29,852 bases of DNA from Paratrimastix pyriformis. Lineage: Eukaryota > Preaxostyla > Paratrimastigidae. Position 1 is the first letter of the stretch. Every line of letters starts with the position of its first letter. Below are positions 17,388 through 26,909 of the stretch, piece by piece. The stretch is from positions 1-29,852 of the forward strand of contig JAPMOS010000317.1 of the NCBI GenBank assembly GCA_027972325.1. The letters run 5' to 3'. The notes under the pieces are model-generated. The model had not been told where the DNA came from. It saw only the letters and a program-made list of their open reading frames with translations, and did not search any database. Made by a program: the position numbers and the translations under genes.

Positions 17388-17870
17388 AATTTCGCCGTTG
17401 TTTTCTTTCGTCTTCGTGTCTTTCGTCTTCAGATTTTATGTTTTTTTCTGCTATTTCGTCATCAATAAGATAACCTAATTTTGCCTGTTTATAATATTCC
17501 TCCGACATACGGTATTCATGTATTAAATCTGTGTTGTCGTGGCCTGACCGTGAGTTTTATCATGCATCATTTTAACAATGATTTATAATAATATCTAATA
17601 TGTTGATGCATTTTTCTAGACTCTTGCGACTTTTAAATAGTTTTCGATCAGCTTATTGTCATCTCCTAAAGTATTAAATTGAAAATTATGATCCTTAAAT
17701 AATGATTGGTTGAATTTGACAATTCCTTTGTACATATTTTTAGCTGTATCTAAGATAGATTTCTTCCATTCAAACATCCCTTCATACAGGACCCAGTTAA
17801 TGATAACATCGATCAGCTGCGAATAAGCAGTGTTCCGCCCATGGAATTTGAGACCAAAACTGTAATGACA
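17388..17870 (-). pseudogene. Decayed minus-strand gene of the element
   Basis: The 600 bp between the helix-turn-helix gene and the 278-residue gene has no whole gene. Several minus-strand segments keep protein-like composition, for example one with NTAYSQLIDVIINWVLYEG and one ending in an acidic, lysine-rich tail. They look like parts of one old gene of the element, broken by several changes. Family not recognised. The flanks 17329-17387 and 17871-17955 are AT-rich spacers with promoter-like TATA runs. Confidence 0.5.
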
Positions 17871-17955
17871 TTATATAAAATGATTATATATAATATAATT
17901 AGATATTTTTATTTATATTATATTTTTTATTCAAAATTATAATTTAAAAATAAGC

Positions 17956-18792
17956 TCAATTCTTGAGGATCTCAACCCACTTTGGATCTTCAATAAAATT
18001 CTGTAAAGCAACAGTATCTTTCGGTGTTCTAAATGTTTGCTTGCAATAAAACGACCTTATTTTATCGAAATGCCTGAATAAATCGCTATCTCCTGCATGT
18101 TCTATTCGATGATTATCCAAATCTTCTCGAAACCGTAAATAATCATCATAATGGTCTGCGATTTGGAACAAACATCGAATGTCACCACGATTGGTCACAT
18201 TTGCATCAACATCTATATTCACGTTATTATAATTATAACATTGATTGATCTCATAATTATGTTTGCCTAAGTATTTAATAAGCGTTGTGCATCCAGGGGC
18301 ATCCAATTGCAGTTTATTATTTGCTCGGCAGTTGATCTGAATATAGTTGATTGCCTCATCAAAACATTTTATCATTTCAGTCATCAATACAATTTGATAT
18401 AACATCCGATGCATATCAGGCTCGAAGTATTCGAAAAGCTTGCGTTTACTCCATGATTGAAGTGTCTTCAAATTATCTAGTTGTTCAGTCAAATATTTCT
18501 GTACTTTTTCGACAAAACCGTCCACGTGTGGACGTAGATCATCTCTCAACCACATAAACTCCGCATCTTCCATGAGTTTCTTTGAATGAACGACATCATT
18601 TTGTTGTTCCAGATGCCATAAAATCCGACTATACATACCCCATCCAAGAACATTCAGTATTTTTCGGATCTCTGGTAGATTGGTATTACATTGGGAGTCA
18701 AAAAATGCGATGAGATTCTCAATTCGTTTCATGTAAACATCTCGTAATCCCATGTAGAACTCAGTAGCAAACGGTGATTCTATTTTTTGCAT
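17956..18792 (-). CDS. Unrecognised helical protein, 278 residues
   Basis: No family recognised. It is mostly helical, rich in aromatic residues and His, with a moderate number of Cys; no signal peptide and no transmembrane segment. The N-terminal ~150 residues look like a helical bundle (several Trp, for example LGWGMYSRILWHLEQQ). An Asn-rich, low-complexity patch (NQCYNYNNVNIDVDANVTN, about 187-205) separates it from a smaller C-terminal helical part. It is divergent from the gene at 18906, with an AT-rich spacer of 113 bases serving both starts. It is probably an accessory protein of the element. Confidence 0.6.
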   Translation of the reverse strand: MQKIESPFATEFYMGLRDVYMKRIENLIAFFDSQCNTNLPEIRKILNVLGWGMYSRILWHLEQQNDVVHSKKLMEDAEFMWLRDDLRPHVDGFVEKVQKYLTEQLDNLKTLQSWSKRKLFEYFEPDMHRMLYQIVLMTEMIKCFDEAINYIQINCRANNKLQLDAPGCTTLIKYLGKHNYEINQCYNYNNVNIDVDANVTNRGDIRCLFQIADHYDDYLRFREDLDNHRIEHAGDSDLFRHFDKIRSFYCKQTFRTPKDTVALQNFIEDPKWVEILKN

Positions 18793-18859
18793 TTTCTTCT
18801 ATATAATAGAATTAGATAATTTATTTTTTATATTAAAATATTTGGAAATTAAATTCTAT

Positions 18860-18905
18860 ATTAAATATAATATAAAAAAAATATATTAATATAGTATATA
18901 TAACG
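18860..18905 (+). promoter_or_regulatory. AT-rich promoter before the 263-residue paralogue
   Basis: Nearly all A and T. AATATAGTATATATAA here is the same as before the gene at 15823, with AGTATATA at 18893-18900, five bases before the ATG. The paralogue's promoter therefore appears to have been kept along with the gene. Confidence 0.6.
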
Positions 18906-19697
18906 ATGGACTCAATCTACAAAACAATTTTCCAGAAATCACTTAACAAACTCATCTATGAAGAAGAGAAAAGTTATAATGCTTTACAACAAAATGTCAC
19001 TGAAATACATGATTTTATCTATGGATTAAATAACATAAGAAACGTAACAGATCTGAAACCAATCATGAAATATGATTTATATAAAGCTTCGACACCATAT
19101 TGTTTAAATACTATTTTGAAATTACTCGAACAAACGAAACAGAATTACATAGAAATGTATGAAAAATGTAAGGTAGAGCTCAATAAGTCAAGCGCCACAT
19201 TAGAAGAACTAAAAAGAACGAAGATATATAATATGGAAATACTTCGAAACTATAAAAGGATTCAACATTACAGAATGGAACCACAAATATATGCCAGTAA
19301 TGGAGAGATACATATCCAATGGACAAATAATTCACTTTTAACTTGGGGGTATGTCACGAAAAATATATATGCATTCTTTAAATATACATTGGAAACAACA
19401 ATACTGGATCTATTTTTTGAAGGTATTCATTCCACAATTGATAAATTGTTCTTGCCAACAGAGGATATTTCATGGGTACAACAGCTAAAAGATTCCGAAC
19501 ATTACAGAAAAGCAACAAAAATCATGTTGGGTCGTATGATTACAATTATTGATGATATGAATAATAAAGAGGAGAAGTCTAAAAAAGCATCACAAAACGA
19601 CCTACATACATTATATATTAATGATTCTTTGAACTTGGATCAATTTTTTGATCTAGCTTGTCGAGATTCCAATATGGATATTTCAATTGATAATTAA
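18906..19697 (+). CDS. Accessory helical protein, paralogue of the 15823 gene
   Basis: A 263-residue protein sharing its N-terminal helical core with the protein at 15823: VTDLKPIMKYDLYKASTPYC, followed by a helix with YIEMYEKC and a later LEELKRTKIYNMEILRNY. Overall identity is low outside this core, so the duplication is old compared with the copying of the whole element. A Trp-rich segment (HIQWTNNSLLTWGYV) follows, then amphipathic helices and an acidic tail. No membrane segment. The role is unknown; presence of two versions in one unit suggests either functional specialisation or binding of different partners. Confidence 0.65.
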   Translation: MDSIYKTIFQKSLNKLIYEEEKSYNALQQNVTEIHDFIYGLNNIRNVTDLKPIMKYDLYKASTPYCLNTILKLLEQTKQNYIEMYEKCKVELNKSSATLEELKRTKIYNMEILRNYKRIQHYRMEPQIYASNGEIHIQWTNNSLLTWGYVTKNIYAFFKYTLETTILDLFFEGIHSTIDKLFLPTEDISWVQQLKDSEHYRKATKIMLGRMITIIDDMNNKEEKSKKASQNDLHTLYINDSLNLDQFFDLACRDSNMDISIDN

Positions 19698-19710
19698 TAC
19701 TAAGTAATTT

Positions 19711-20189
19711 TTAGTTTTTGAGGAACTTTTTTAACAATCGGATGCAGCGAGTATCATTTGATTTGGCACTATTATTTTTGAAAGAGTATATGATATCATA
19801 AGGCGCGTAATCTCGTGATCTCATAATAATATAAAGAATGCAGTAGTATCCGCACATATTGGAGTTGATATTTTGAATTTCATTAGTGGAATAAATACAG
19901 GTTTTACGTGAGCGATATAAAAGTCTCGGATAGCAGGCGGAGGAATAATACCAAAACTATCAAAATATTCACAATATTCTTGTCCAATAAAGGCGCAAAC
20001 CCAATGACTCCCTTGTTCTTTCGTCGTATTTAAATTAATGACAATACTCTGACCATCTCTAAGTGGTTCAATATTCTTGAGTTGATCAATACAATAACAA
20101 CCTCGATAATCTGGTGTCGCATGATAAAGAACAGCGTCGATTTCATCTAAATATAACGGCTGAATTTTAAAAAGTATATCAGTGTTCAT
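19711..20189 (-). pseudogene. Adenain-like maturation protease (looks broken, about one break)
   Basis: Adenovirus-type cysteine protease (C5/Ulp1-like fold), the enzyme that trims capsid and core precursors in adenoviruses, adintoviruses, Polintons and virophages. The histidine box is clear (QGSHWVCAFIG, followed by YCEYFDSFG with the acidic residue), after an N-terminal part typical of the family (YHATPDYRGCYCIDQL). The cysteine region is also recognisable within the stated bounds, but the gene looks broken by about one change; a sequencing error cannot be excluded. Its likely substrates are the proteins at 6947 and 9279, which carry consensus cleavage sites. Promoter-like TATATATAA precedes the start. 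Confidence 0.8.
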
Positions 20190-20231
20190 ATATATAATAA
20201 TACAAAATAATTATTATATATAATGTTCCAC

Positions 20232-21101
20232 TTACTGAGTTTTATTTAATAATTGAGATACTTGAGTTATTGAACTCAGTTGGTGTAATAGTGATGATTT
20301 GTCTAATTTCGCCGAATTCTGGATGAGATTAGTGACAGTGCTGGCAACACCTGAAGCAGTGGAGAGTAAATTATTATCAAGTAATGACATTGAAAGATTC
20401 AGAGAGATATCATGTAAGGAGCTTTCCTTTTTATCCATCACCATCTCTTTTAAATATGTCAAGAATTCAAAGATGACGTTGTGGTAGATGGCATTTAAAT
20501 TGATCAGACTCAAAAAGTTTTGGTTACGGATAGTGTCCATAATGACAGAAAATGTAATTTTCTTAAATTGTTCATCATGATATTTATCCGCAATCACCCC
20601 GATATAGTTATCCCATATTTCCATGAAGCTTTTCAATCTGGCACAATATGCTCGATTAAAACATTGTGAGTCATGTGAACCGATGTATATCTTCACTTGA
20701 TTAATCAGTTTGGCTAAGCCAGATGAATCGGCTAATTGTTGTATTTGGTATGATGTTAATTCAATGCCATAATATTTAGTTTCGTTTAATAATGCTCCCA
20801 TTTCTTGCATTGTATCACAATCATCGGTAAATGTCAATTGTTCATTACGTAATATTGGGGCTATATATTTGATATAATGACGTGATGATCTAAATATGAT
20901 TTCATTATGAAAGATCGGATACTGTTGCGCAATCTCAGCCGGAATATATTCCTCGTATCCATCAGAGAATTTGATTTTTTTTGAATTTAATGAAGGAGCT
21001 GGCGCATCAAGTGGAGTTGACAGCTGAATCTCCTGCAACATTTTGGGAGGATCTGGTACATTAATCGGATCTTCATTAAGTATTTTGACTATTCTAGACA
21101 T
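20232..21101 (-). CDS. Helical protein with possible Skp1/BTB-like N-terminus
   Basis: A 289-residue protein of unknown family. Residues about 43-70 (KIKFSDGYEEYIPAEIAQQY, then PIFHNEI) read like the first strands and helix of a Skp1/BTB-POZ domain (I.l.SDG..f.v...a..sp...n), which in large DNA viruses links to cullin ubiquitin ligases. This is a by-eye resemblance only. The rest is helical, with Ser/Leu-rich C-terminal helices (SLLHQLSSITQVSQLLNK). The N-terminal ~40 residues are proline-rich and probably disordered. Start preceded by TATATATAAACA on the minus strand. The next copy's gene begins at the window's left edge. Its end lies 42 bases from the protease start. Confidence 0.6.
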   Translation of the reverse strand: MSRIVKILNEDPINVPDPPKMLQEIQLSTPLDAPAPSLNSKKIKFSDGYEEYIPAEIAQQYPIFHNEIIFRSSRHYIKYIAPILRNEQLTFTDDCDTMQEMGALLNETKYYGIELTSYQIQQLADSSGLAKLINQVKIYIGSHDSQCFNRAYCARLKSFMEIWDNYIGVIADKYHDEQFKKITFSVIMDTIRNQNFLSLINLNAIYHNVIFEFLTYLKEMVMDKKESSLHDISLNLSMSLLDNNLLSTASGVASTVTNLIQNSAKLDKSSLLHQLSSITQVSQLLNKTQ

Positions 21102-21154
21102 TGTTTATATATATCAGGATAAGAAAATAATTATTTTATAGTGCAATAAATAGT

Positions 21155-24058
21155 TTAAATCTCGGGAACTGCCACCTGTGTGTCTGCAATTAAATCGACT
21201 TCCTTGAGCATGTTATCAGCCTTCCATCTGGCCATGAGATGTGTCTTATCACCTACCATACCCTCGTAGAATATCATTGTATTATTTTGTGTTGAGATTG
21301 GCACTGATGAAGAGAATTTTACGGATGGTTGAACAAGTGAGGCAAGTTGTGATTTGATAGCAGCAACATCTGCCGTGAGGGTAGCTAGTTGTTCTTTTAA
21401 TGTTGTATTTTCAGTAGTGAGATCAGTAATTTGTGATTTTAGTTTTATCATTTCGTTTAGCATCATAAATGGTAACTTTTGCTCAGTTACACCTTCAACA
21501 ACACCATCTCTATAAAATACGAGGTCTTTAGTAACCATTTCGACATCTTCAGCAATAAGTCCATAACACTTTTTATTTGACGGGTCTGATTTGTATGTAA
21601 AATTACATGGTTTCAAATTATAAATATAGCTTGTGTCCTCCATTGGAACTATGTTATCCTTATATCGTCTGCTACTGACTGGAATATGTAATTTACCGGT
21701 CGTTGAGTTGACATAAACGACGAGAGAGTCAGCCGTCTGCATCCATGCATACATGATACCAGTAGAATATACACCATCCTTTTTGAATGTCATTAACGAT
21801 GTGTCAGATGCTTTAATTACCACTCCATCACGACTATTATCGGCATCATAATATGTGCTACCAACGTCACCATCGATAACCACCGCGTTATTAATACTTT
21901 TCACTGTCGTCGCGGTTCCGGATGGGGCAACACATGACTGTGAAGAAGTAGACGATGCTGACGTTGCCGTGATATTTCCACTGGCATCACTGTAGAGATA
22001 TCCTGATGTCGTGTTCGGTAAGTTGATTCCACCGTTAAAAGTGGCTTTACCACGAACCCATAGAGTTCCCGTGTTGGAATTGGCCGATAAGTTACATACA
22101 TTGCTTGAATTTTCAAATATTACACCAGTAGATGTGCTATCATATGTCCTTAACCGTAAGGCATTATTCATATCATTTCCAGCACATGCAGAACCAGTTC
22201 CAGCCAGATCATTATTTGTTCCAGATACAGCTTGATATATTCCCCAATTGCTATCACCCGGATTTAATAGAATTTTCAATGTGCCTGATATAGGGCCAAT
22301 TGTGGGAGTTGCAATTTTTCCAGCAGCAGTTAGTAAGCCACGTATATATGTTGCGCCAGTCCTTGAATTCGATGCGAAATTGCAGACATTGTTTGAATTT
22401 TCAAATATCACACCAGTTACAGGATCATCATACACGCGGACACGTATCGCGTTGGATGTTCCAGTTGTGGGATTCGTACATGCAGCATTATCAGTCCCAA
22501 TAAAGTCCTTATAGCTTGACACATAAATACCCCAATTAGTGTTACCATATGGATACATTGAAATTTTAAGAGGAATTTCATACATATTTGAACATATTGT
22601 GGGACATTCGACAGGAGATGCGAATGTTGTTTTATTATTATACATTGACACTAAGTCAGTTGTCTTATTTGTAAATTTGTGAATTGGTGCAGTATCGTCT
22701 GCGTCACTGTCACATACATATTGAATACTTCCATAAGATTTAATAGTTGATACTGTATTATCTGCATTTGCAAAAGTGATATTGTTGGCTGCAAGGGTTA
22801 ACGGTGGTGTATATGATGTTGGTGCAGTTCCCGCGATAATGTTACCCGAGGCATCAGTTGCAAGATAAGATTTGGAAGTTAATGATGGAAGTGTCAATGA
22901 AGTCAAAGACATTGATGTAGGTAATGAAGTTGTAATGATATCACCATTTGAATCTGTCGCAAGATAGGATGAGCTTATAAGTGGTGTTCTGATACCATTA
23001 AGGAATTTCATTTTGTTATAGCATGTGATGATACCCGATGTCCCATATTGAGATATACCATCTGTTGCTATTGCATTAGGAAACATGACATTACCACCAC
23101 CTACAGAATAAATATTAACATATTTTCCGTCAGTCACACGTTGGATGTTACCGTTTGCATCACATCCAAGCATACCAGTATCAGAGATTGAATTAATGCG
23201 GACATTATGAAAAGAGAAGTCAACACTTGTATCGACATCGTTGTAATCAATTAATCCAGTTATGCATTCACCAGATGGTTTGACTTTAATGAGTTTATTT
23301 AGAGTTGGATCAACGAGACCATGAAGCCACATGTTATTTACATGAAGGGAACCAGTCATATCACGGACCGCGACAGTGCTTTCAGTCTGAGCAACATCAT
23401 AAGCGAGAGTGGAACCCCCGGATCCAGTAGGAGCATCAGTGATTGTTACATTACCGGTCCCAGTTAGAAATAAGTAACCTGACTGGTTGACGAAACTATT
23501 GAGTTTTAATGTGGCAATATCTAATGTGGAGTTTGTTGCGATATCATCACCTGTAATTAAAGATGCTACGACTTTCCCAGTATAATTACCTTCAAACATT
23601 TGAGGTGTCACTTTTAAAGGAAGAGTTTTACCACTCACTTTATCGACATAACCAGGAAGAAATAACTCATTTGAATGTATAGAACAACTGCCATCACGGA
23701 CAACAACAGATGACTCAGTCGGATCGACAGATTCGGCATATGAACTAGAAGAGACACGTTTCCATTGAGCAAGATCAGTATTTGTATCTGTATTATGTGT
23801 TATATTAGCGAGAACAAAACATGTATTTGATGTTGTGTTGGTCCATAACGTGCAAAGAGGATAATTTATATCAGTTGCAATAGGATCCCGAGACATTGAT
23901 ACGTATTTAGTAATAGCACTAGGGTCGAAAGTGAGAGATAAAGTAGAAGTGGCTTTATCAAGACTGAGGCCATCCCCAACATTCATAACACCAGGTAATC
24001 CTCTCGGGCCTCTTGTTGACTGTGCAGATTGTGAAGTTCCAAAATATGAAATTGACAT
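21155..24058 (-). CDS. Virion fibre with S74-type chaperone, copy 2 (looks whole)
   Basis: A 967-residue fibre. Order: collagen-like segment about 16-24 (RGPRGLPG), a variable segment about 40-100, shaft repeats of the gYLatDasGnI type, two tandem ~95-residue domains (each with NWGIY, NA.R.R.YD, TGVIFENS), and a Peptidase_S74-like chaperone from about 795 (SSRRYKDNI, Ser-Lys dyad). A coiled coil follows about 868-910 and then a C-terminal tail with FYEGMVGDKTHLMARWKADN. The chaperone drives trimerisation and in phages is released by self-cleavage. The variable N-terminal segment differs strongly from copy 1, while the remainder is almost identical. Confidence 0.87.
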   Translation of the reverse strand: MSISYFGTSQSAQSTRGPRGLPGVMNVGDGLSLDKATSTLSLTFDPSAITKYVSMSRDPIATDINYPLCTLWTNTTSNTCFVLANITHNTDTNTDLAQWKRVSSSSYAESVDPTESSVVVRDGSCSIHSNELFLPGYVDKVSGKTLPLKVTPQMFEGNYTGKVVASLITGDDIATNSTLDIATLKLNSFVNQSGYLFLTGTGNVTITDAPTGSGGSTLAYDVAQTESTVAVRDMTGSLHVNNMWLHGLVDPTLNKLIKVKPSGECITGLIDYNDVDTSVDFSFHNVRINSISDTGMLGCDANGNIQRVTDGKYVNIYSVGGGNVMFPNAIATDGISQYGTSGIITCYNKMKFLNGIRTPLISSSYLATDSNGDIITTSLPTSMSLTSLTLPSLTSKSYLATDASGNIIAGTAPTSYTPPLTLAANNITFANADNTVSTIKSYGSIQYVCDSDADDTAPIHKFTNKTTDLVSMYNNKTTFASPVECPTICSNMYEIPLKISMYPYGNTNWGIYVSSYKDFIGTDNAACTNPTTGTSNAIRVRVYDDPVTGVIFENSNNVCNFASNSRTGATYIRGLLTAAGKIATPTIGPISGTLKILLNPGDSNWGIYQAVSGTNNDLAGTGSACAGNDMNNALRLRTYDSTSTGVIFENSSNVCNLSANSNTGTLWVRGKATFNGGINLPNTTSGYLYSDASGNITATSASSTSSQSCVAPSGTATTVKSINNAVVIDGDVGSTYYDADNSRDGVVIKASDTSLMTFKKDGVYSTGIMYAWMQTADSLVVYVNSTTGKLHIPVSSRRYKDNIVPMEDTSYIYNLKPCNFTYKSDPSNKKCYGLIAEDVEMVTKDLVFYRDGVVEGVTEQKLPFMMLNEMIKLKSQITDLTTENTTLKEQLATLTADVAAIKSQLASLVQPSVKFSSSVPISTQNNTMIFYEGMVGDKTHLMARWKADNMLKEVDLIADTQVAVPEI

Positions 24059-24113
24059 ATTATAATATACCTACAGAAATTAATTTATCAGCTTAATATA
24101 TACTATTCTTTTG

Positions 24114-24845
24114 ATGCAGGTCATTAATGCTAAAAAATTCTTTCATAAAGATCAAAAACGTGATATCGATGATATTAATCCTCTCGCATTCCAGGGCACT
24201 TTTCGGGCTTGTCTTGTTGGTCCATCTGGTTGCGGAAAAACTAATCTCTTGGCTAGTATGATTATTCGGCGGGATATACTTTATGATCGTGTATATATTT
24301 ATTCTAAACATTTGGATGATGAAGATGACGTTTATCTAGATATTATTAAAATGTTACACAATGTTGAAAACATCATCCGCAAACGAACCGGTAAAAAATC
24401 TTTTCAGATGGTTTTCACTGGTAAACGCATTGAAGACGTCATCCCAGTCCAAAACTTGGATCAACATTATCGTAATCTCGTGATCTTTGATGATATGATG
24501 AACGAAAAAAAACCACAACAAAAAGAAATTATTGAATATTACACAAGTGGACGACATGCTAATTGTAGCTGTGTCTATCTGGCACAATATTATTTTAAAA
24601 TTCCCGTGGAAATTCGGGGAAATAGTAATTATTTCTGTATCTTTAAAATGTTAAAAAAAGATTCCAGAATTCTCAGCGAAATCACTGGTGACAAAACTAA
24701 AGATGAACTACTTCATATGTATCGTTCTGCTACTATGCAACCATTTAATTTCTTCTTGGTTGATCTCAAAACAAGTGATCCACAATTAAAATACCGTAAA
24801 AATTTTGACGAGTCTTGGGTTTCAGATGATGATCCAGAAATTTGA
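24114..24845 (+). CDS. A32-like DNA packaging ATPase, copy 2
   Basis: Second copy of the packaging ATPase, 243 residues from the ATG at 24114. It carries the same Walker A (GPSGCGKTN), Walker B (LVIFDDMM) and sensor region as the first. It differs from copy 1 in protein at about one position (Ile for Val near the N-terminus); other differences are silent, showing purifying selection or very recent copying. It is divergent from the copy 2 fibre, with the same 55 bp spacer. Confidence 0.92.
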   Translation: MQVINAKKFFHKDQKRDIDDINPLAFQGTFRACLVGPSGCGKTNLLASMIIRRDILYDRVYIYSKHLDDEDDVYLDIIKMLHNVENIIRKRTGKKSFQMVFTGKRIEDVIPVQNLDQHYRNLVIFDDMMNEKKPQQKEIIEYYTSGRHANCSCVYLAQYYFKIPVEIRGNSNYFCIFKMLKKDSRILSEITGDKTKDELLHMYRSATMQPFNFFLVDLKTSDPQLKYRKNFDESWVSDDDPEI

Positions 24846-25494
24846 AAAAAAATGTAAAGATTTTTGTAGAAAAGTTGGACAACTGTTCATATTTTGACTT
24901 AAAATTTGATCAAACTGTCCCGTTTTTCATTCAAATATTGAACAATTTTGATGAATTATTTCGTAAAATCACGATTTTTATCGTCCCATTCAATAAAAAT
25001 TTTGACATACGATAGCTACTTTTTGACAGGGTCATAGTCACATCGATATGACTCCATATTCTGAAGTGTCAATGTGAATAGTTTATATATGTAATGTTGG
25101 TGCTTAGCTCAATTCTACATACTTACCGAGCTAGGTCACTTTTTTGGTGTTTTTTGGGAAAATTTCCAAGTTCCGCAAATTTCCTATAGGAAAATCGTAT
25201 TTTTGATATAACTCTTCAGAATTTATAAATGTTTATAAACTTTTTTGACGTTTCATTAACTACATCACATTTATAGTAATTCTGGCAAAAAAGCTAAGGT
25301 TAGTGATCGTTAATGAATGTGTATGTCAACATTAGATATCTCATGTCAAAAATGTCAAACTTCAAAATCTTGTTTTATTGTTGGAAACCCATCAGAATAT
25401 CTTTAACTAAGCATTTTGATGAGTCTGGTTGAGCGGGATTCATATAATTCGTCTAAAATAAAAATTTTCTGTTGTATTAGTATATAGTCAATCT
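24846..25494 (+). other. Noncoding stretch, copy 2 counterpart of 3755-4403
   Basis: No gene on either strand. Matches the copy 1 stretch with about three substitutions across 650 bases and no visible length change, including the TTTCCTATAGGAAA palindrome and AGTATATAG before the next start. Confidence 0.55.
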
Positions 25495-26865
25495 ATGTTA
25501 TACGTCAAGCCAAAAACAACGTCCCACGTAAAAACTGGTAAATATATTAAGATTCAGACCAAAAAAAGTAAAGGAAACCCGAAAAAAGTCATTAAGAAAT
25601 ATCCAAATCAGCCGACTTTTGACGTGAAAAAGCTTAAGATGCTTCAAGATGTGATGGAAGAACGAAAAGAAAACGAAGAAGCATATCACCAGAAGAAACT
25701 TGACGATAAAAAGTTTCGTCAAGATTACAAAAAGCTGAAGAATATGATAAATATGAATGATGATGAAGTTCTTGATCCTGAAAATATTAATATGGATGCA
25801 TTATTAGAAGCTTTGCAAAAAAGTCCGACTGAAGTGTTGGAATTATTAGGTTCAAAGAAAATGGAACACCTCAAACGTAAATTATTCGAAAAACAGAAGA
25901 AGATTGAAAAGCAGAATGAGCAAGAGTTACAAGATCAAGTAGGTGCGTATTTTGAGGATGTTAAAAAAGGAAAATATGAACGTCCTTTAATTGACTTTGG
26001 TCATCCAGTTCCAGAATCCAAGCCTTCCGTATTATCTCTATATCAGGAACCTCCCATACATGTATTACCTTCGTATCAAGAACCTAAAGAGATCCCATTA
26101 GATCTTTTGCGTCATGAAGGTCAGTTATTGGTTGATAGTGAAAAGGAAGAAAAAGAACGAGATAGGGCAATAGAAAAATATCAAGATGCACAAAGAGGGG
26201 AGGACATATTACGAGATGAAGCGGCGGCTGTCATCAAGGCTCAAGAAATGGCTGATGATATGAGGAATGCAGACAGGAGACTGGATGAGGAACACGAACT
26301 CGCTGCCAGATATGGGGAACAATTACACAGAGAAACACAAGATAATTTAACTGATATCGCTCGACGCTTTAATTCTGTTCGATTACAAAAAAAAAATCCT
26401 CGTGAATATCGTGATCGTGCCACCATCATGATGAGTGATCCAGTCCTCCGAGATTGGATTATTGGCCATTTTGTTGATCCACGAAATGGCTCCATCCAAG
26501 AGCGGGCAGCGAGGGCCAAAAAGCCAATTGGTGATTATATTACTGATTATATGCAGCCGGTCAATAATATTCTCCGTAAAAATGAAGTACCAGGCTTCCG
26601 GCTTGCCGTTGATGAGGTACGGCAAATACAAAGCATATTTTATAAAACACTGAAAAAACCAGCCAAAGGTAGCGGTGTGCTTATTTCTTCTTTTCAAGAT
26701 ATTTCTGCAAGAATGAAAGTTCTCATTGGTGAAATTCAGGCAGGGAATAACAGTCCCGAACTCAAAAGCGAATTATATGATATCTTAGATTTCCTGTTAA
26801 AAAATCGGAAAATTACAAAACCACAACATAACCGTATGGTCAAAGCCTTCCATTTAATTCGGTAA
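25495..26865 (+). CDS. Coiled-coil structural protein, copy 2
   Basis: 456 residues, same length and layout as the protein at 4404: lysine-rich start, charged coiled coils, proline-rich linker, helical C-terminal domain with the ITKPQHNRMVKAF ending. A handful of substitutions (for example Gln to His and Tyr to Ser in the region around residues 270-295) distinguish it from copy 1. These are concentrated in the linker and second coiled coil, while the two ends are identical. Likely a minor virion or scaffold protein by position. Confidence 0.7.
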   Translation: MLYVKPKTTSHVKTGKYIKIQTKKSKGNPKKVIKKYPNQPTFDVKKLKMLQDVMEERKENEEAYHQKKLDDKKFRQDYKKLKNMINMNDDEVLDPENINMDALLEALQKSPTEVLELLGSKKMEHLKRKLFEKQKKIEKQNEQELQDQVGAYFEDVKKGKYERPLIDFGHPVPESKPSVLSLYQEPPIHVLPSYQEPKEIPLDLLRHEGQLLVDSEKEEKERDRAIEKYQDAQRGEDILRDEAAAVIKAQEMADDMRNADRRLDEEHELAARYGEQLHRETQDNLTDIARRFNSVRLQKKNPREYRDRATIMMSDPVLRDWIIGHFVDPRNGSIQERAARAKKPIGDYITDYMQPVNNILRKNEVPGFRLAVDEVRQIQSIFYKTLKKPAKGSGVLISSFQDISARMKVLIGEIQAGNNSPELKSELYDILDFLLKNRKITKPQHNRMVKAFHLIR

Positions 26866-26909
26866 TTTCTGTGTTACTTTTTTTCTCACCATAAAATATA
26901 TAGATTGAA

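Larger units (their letters stand above)
1..21074. mobile_element. Virus-like element, copy 1 (Polinton/adintovirus-like), tandem unit
   Basis: One unit of an AT-rich dsDNA virus-like element. Position 1 carries the same sequence as 21075, so the unit length is about 21,074 bp and copies lie head to tail. It encodes a double jelly-roll-type capsid protein, penton-like protein, A32-like ATPase, adenain-like protease, fibre, and a PolB-HNH-helicase replication block, the combination seen in adintoviruses, Polintons and polinton-like viruses. No terminal inverted repeats were seen. Most structural genes look whole; across the unit roughly four genes look broken. Family placement is inferred from gene content and protein motifs read by eye. 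Low divergence from copy 2 suggests a young array. Confidence 0.85.

Noticed and set aside
1-21074. Search for a retroviral-type (RVE) integrase and Polinton terminal inverted repeats
   Set aside because: No catalytic core motif and no inverted termini were found; only a possible isolated C-terminal-like domain at 11393-11779.
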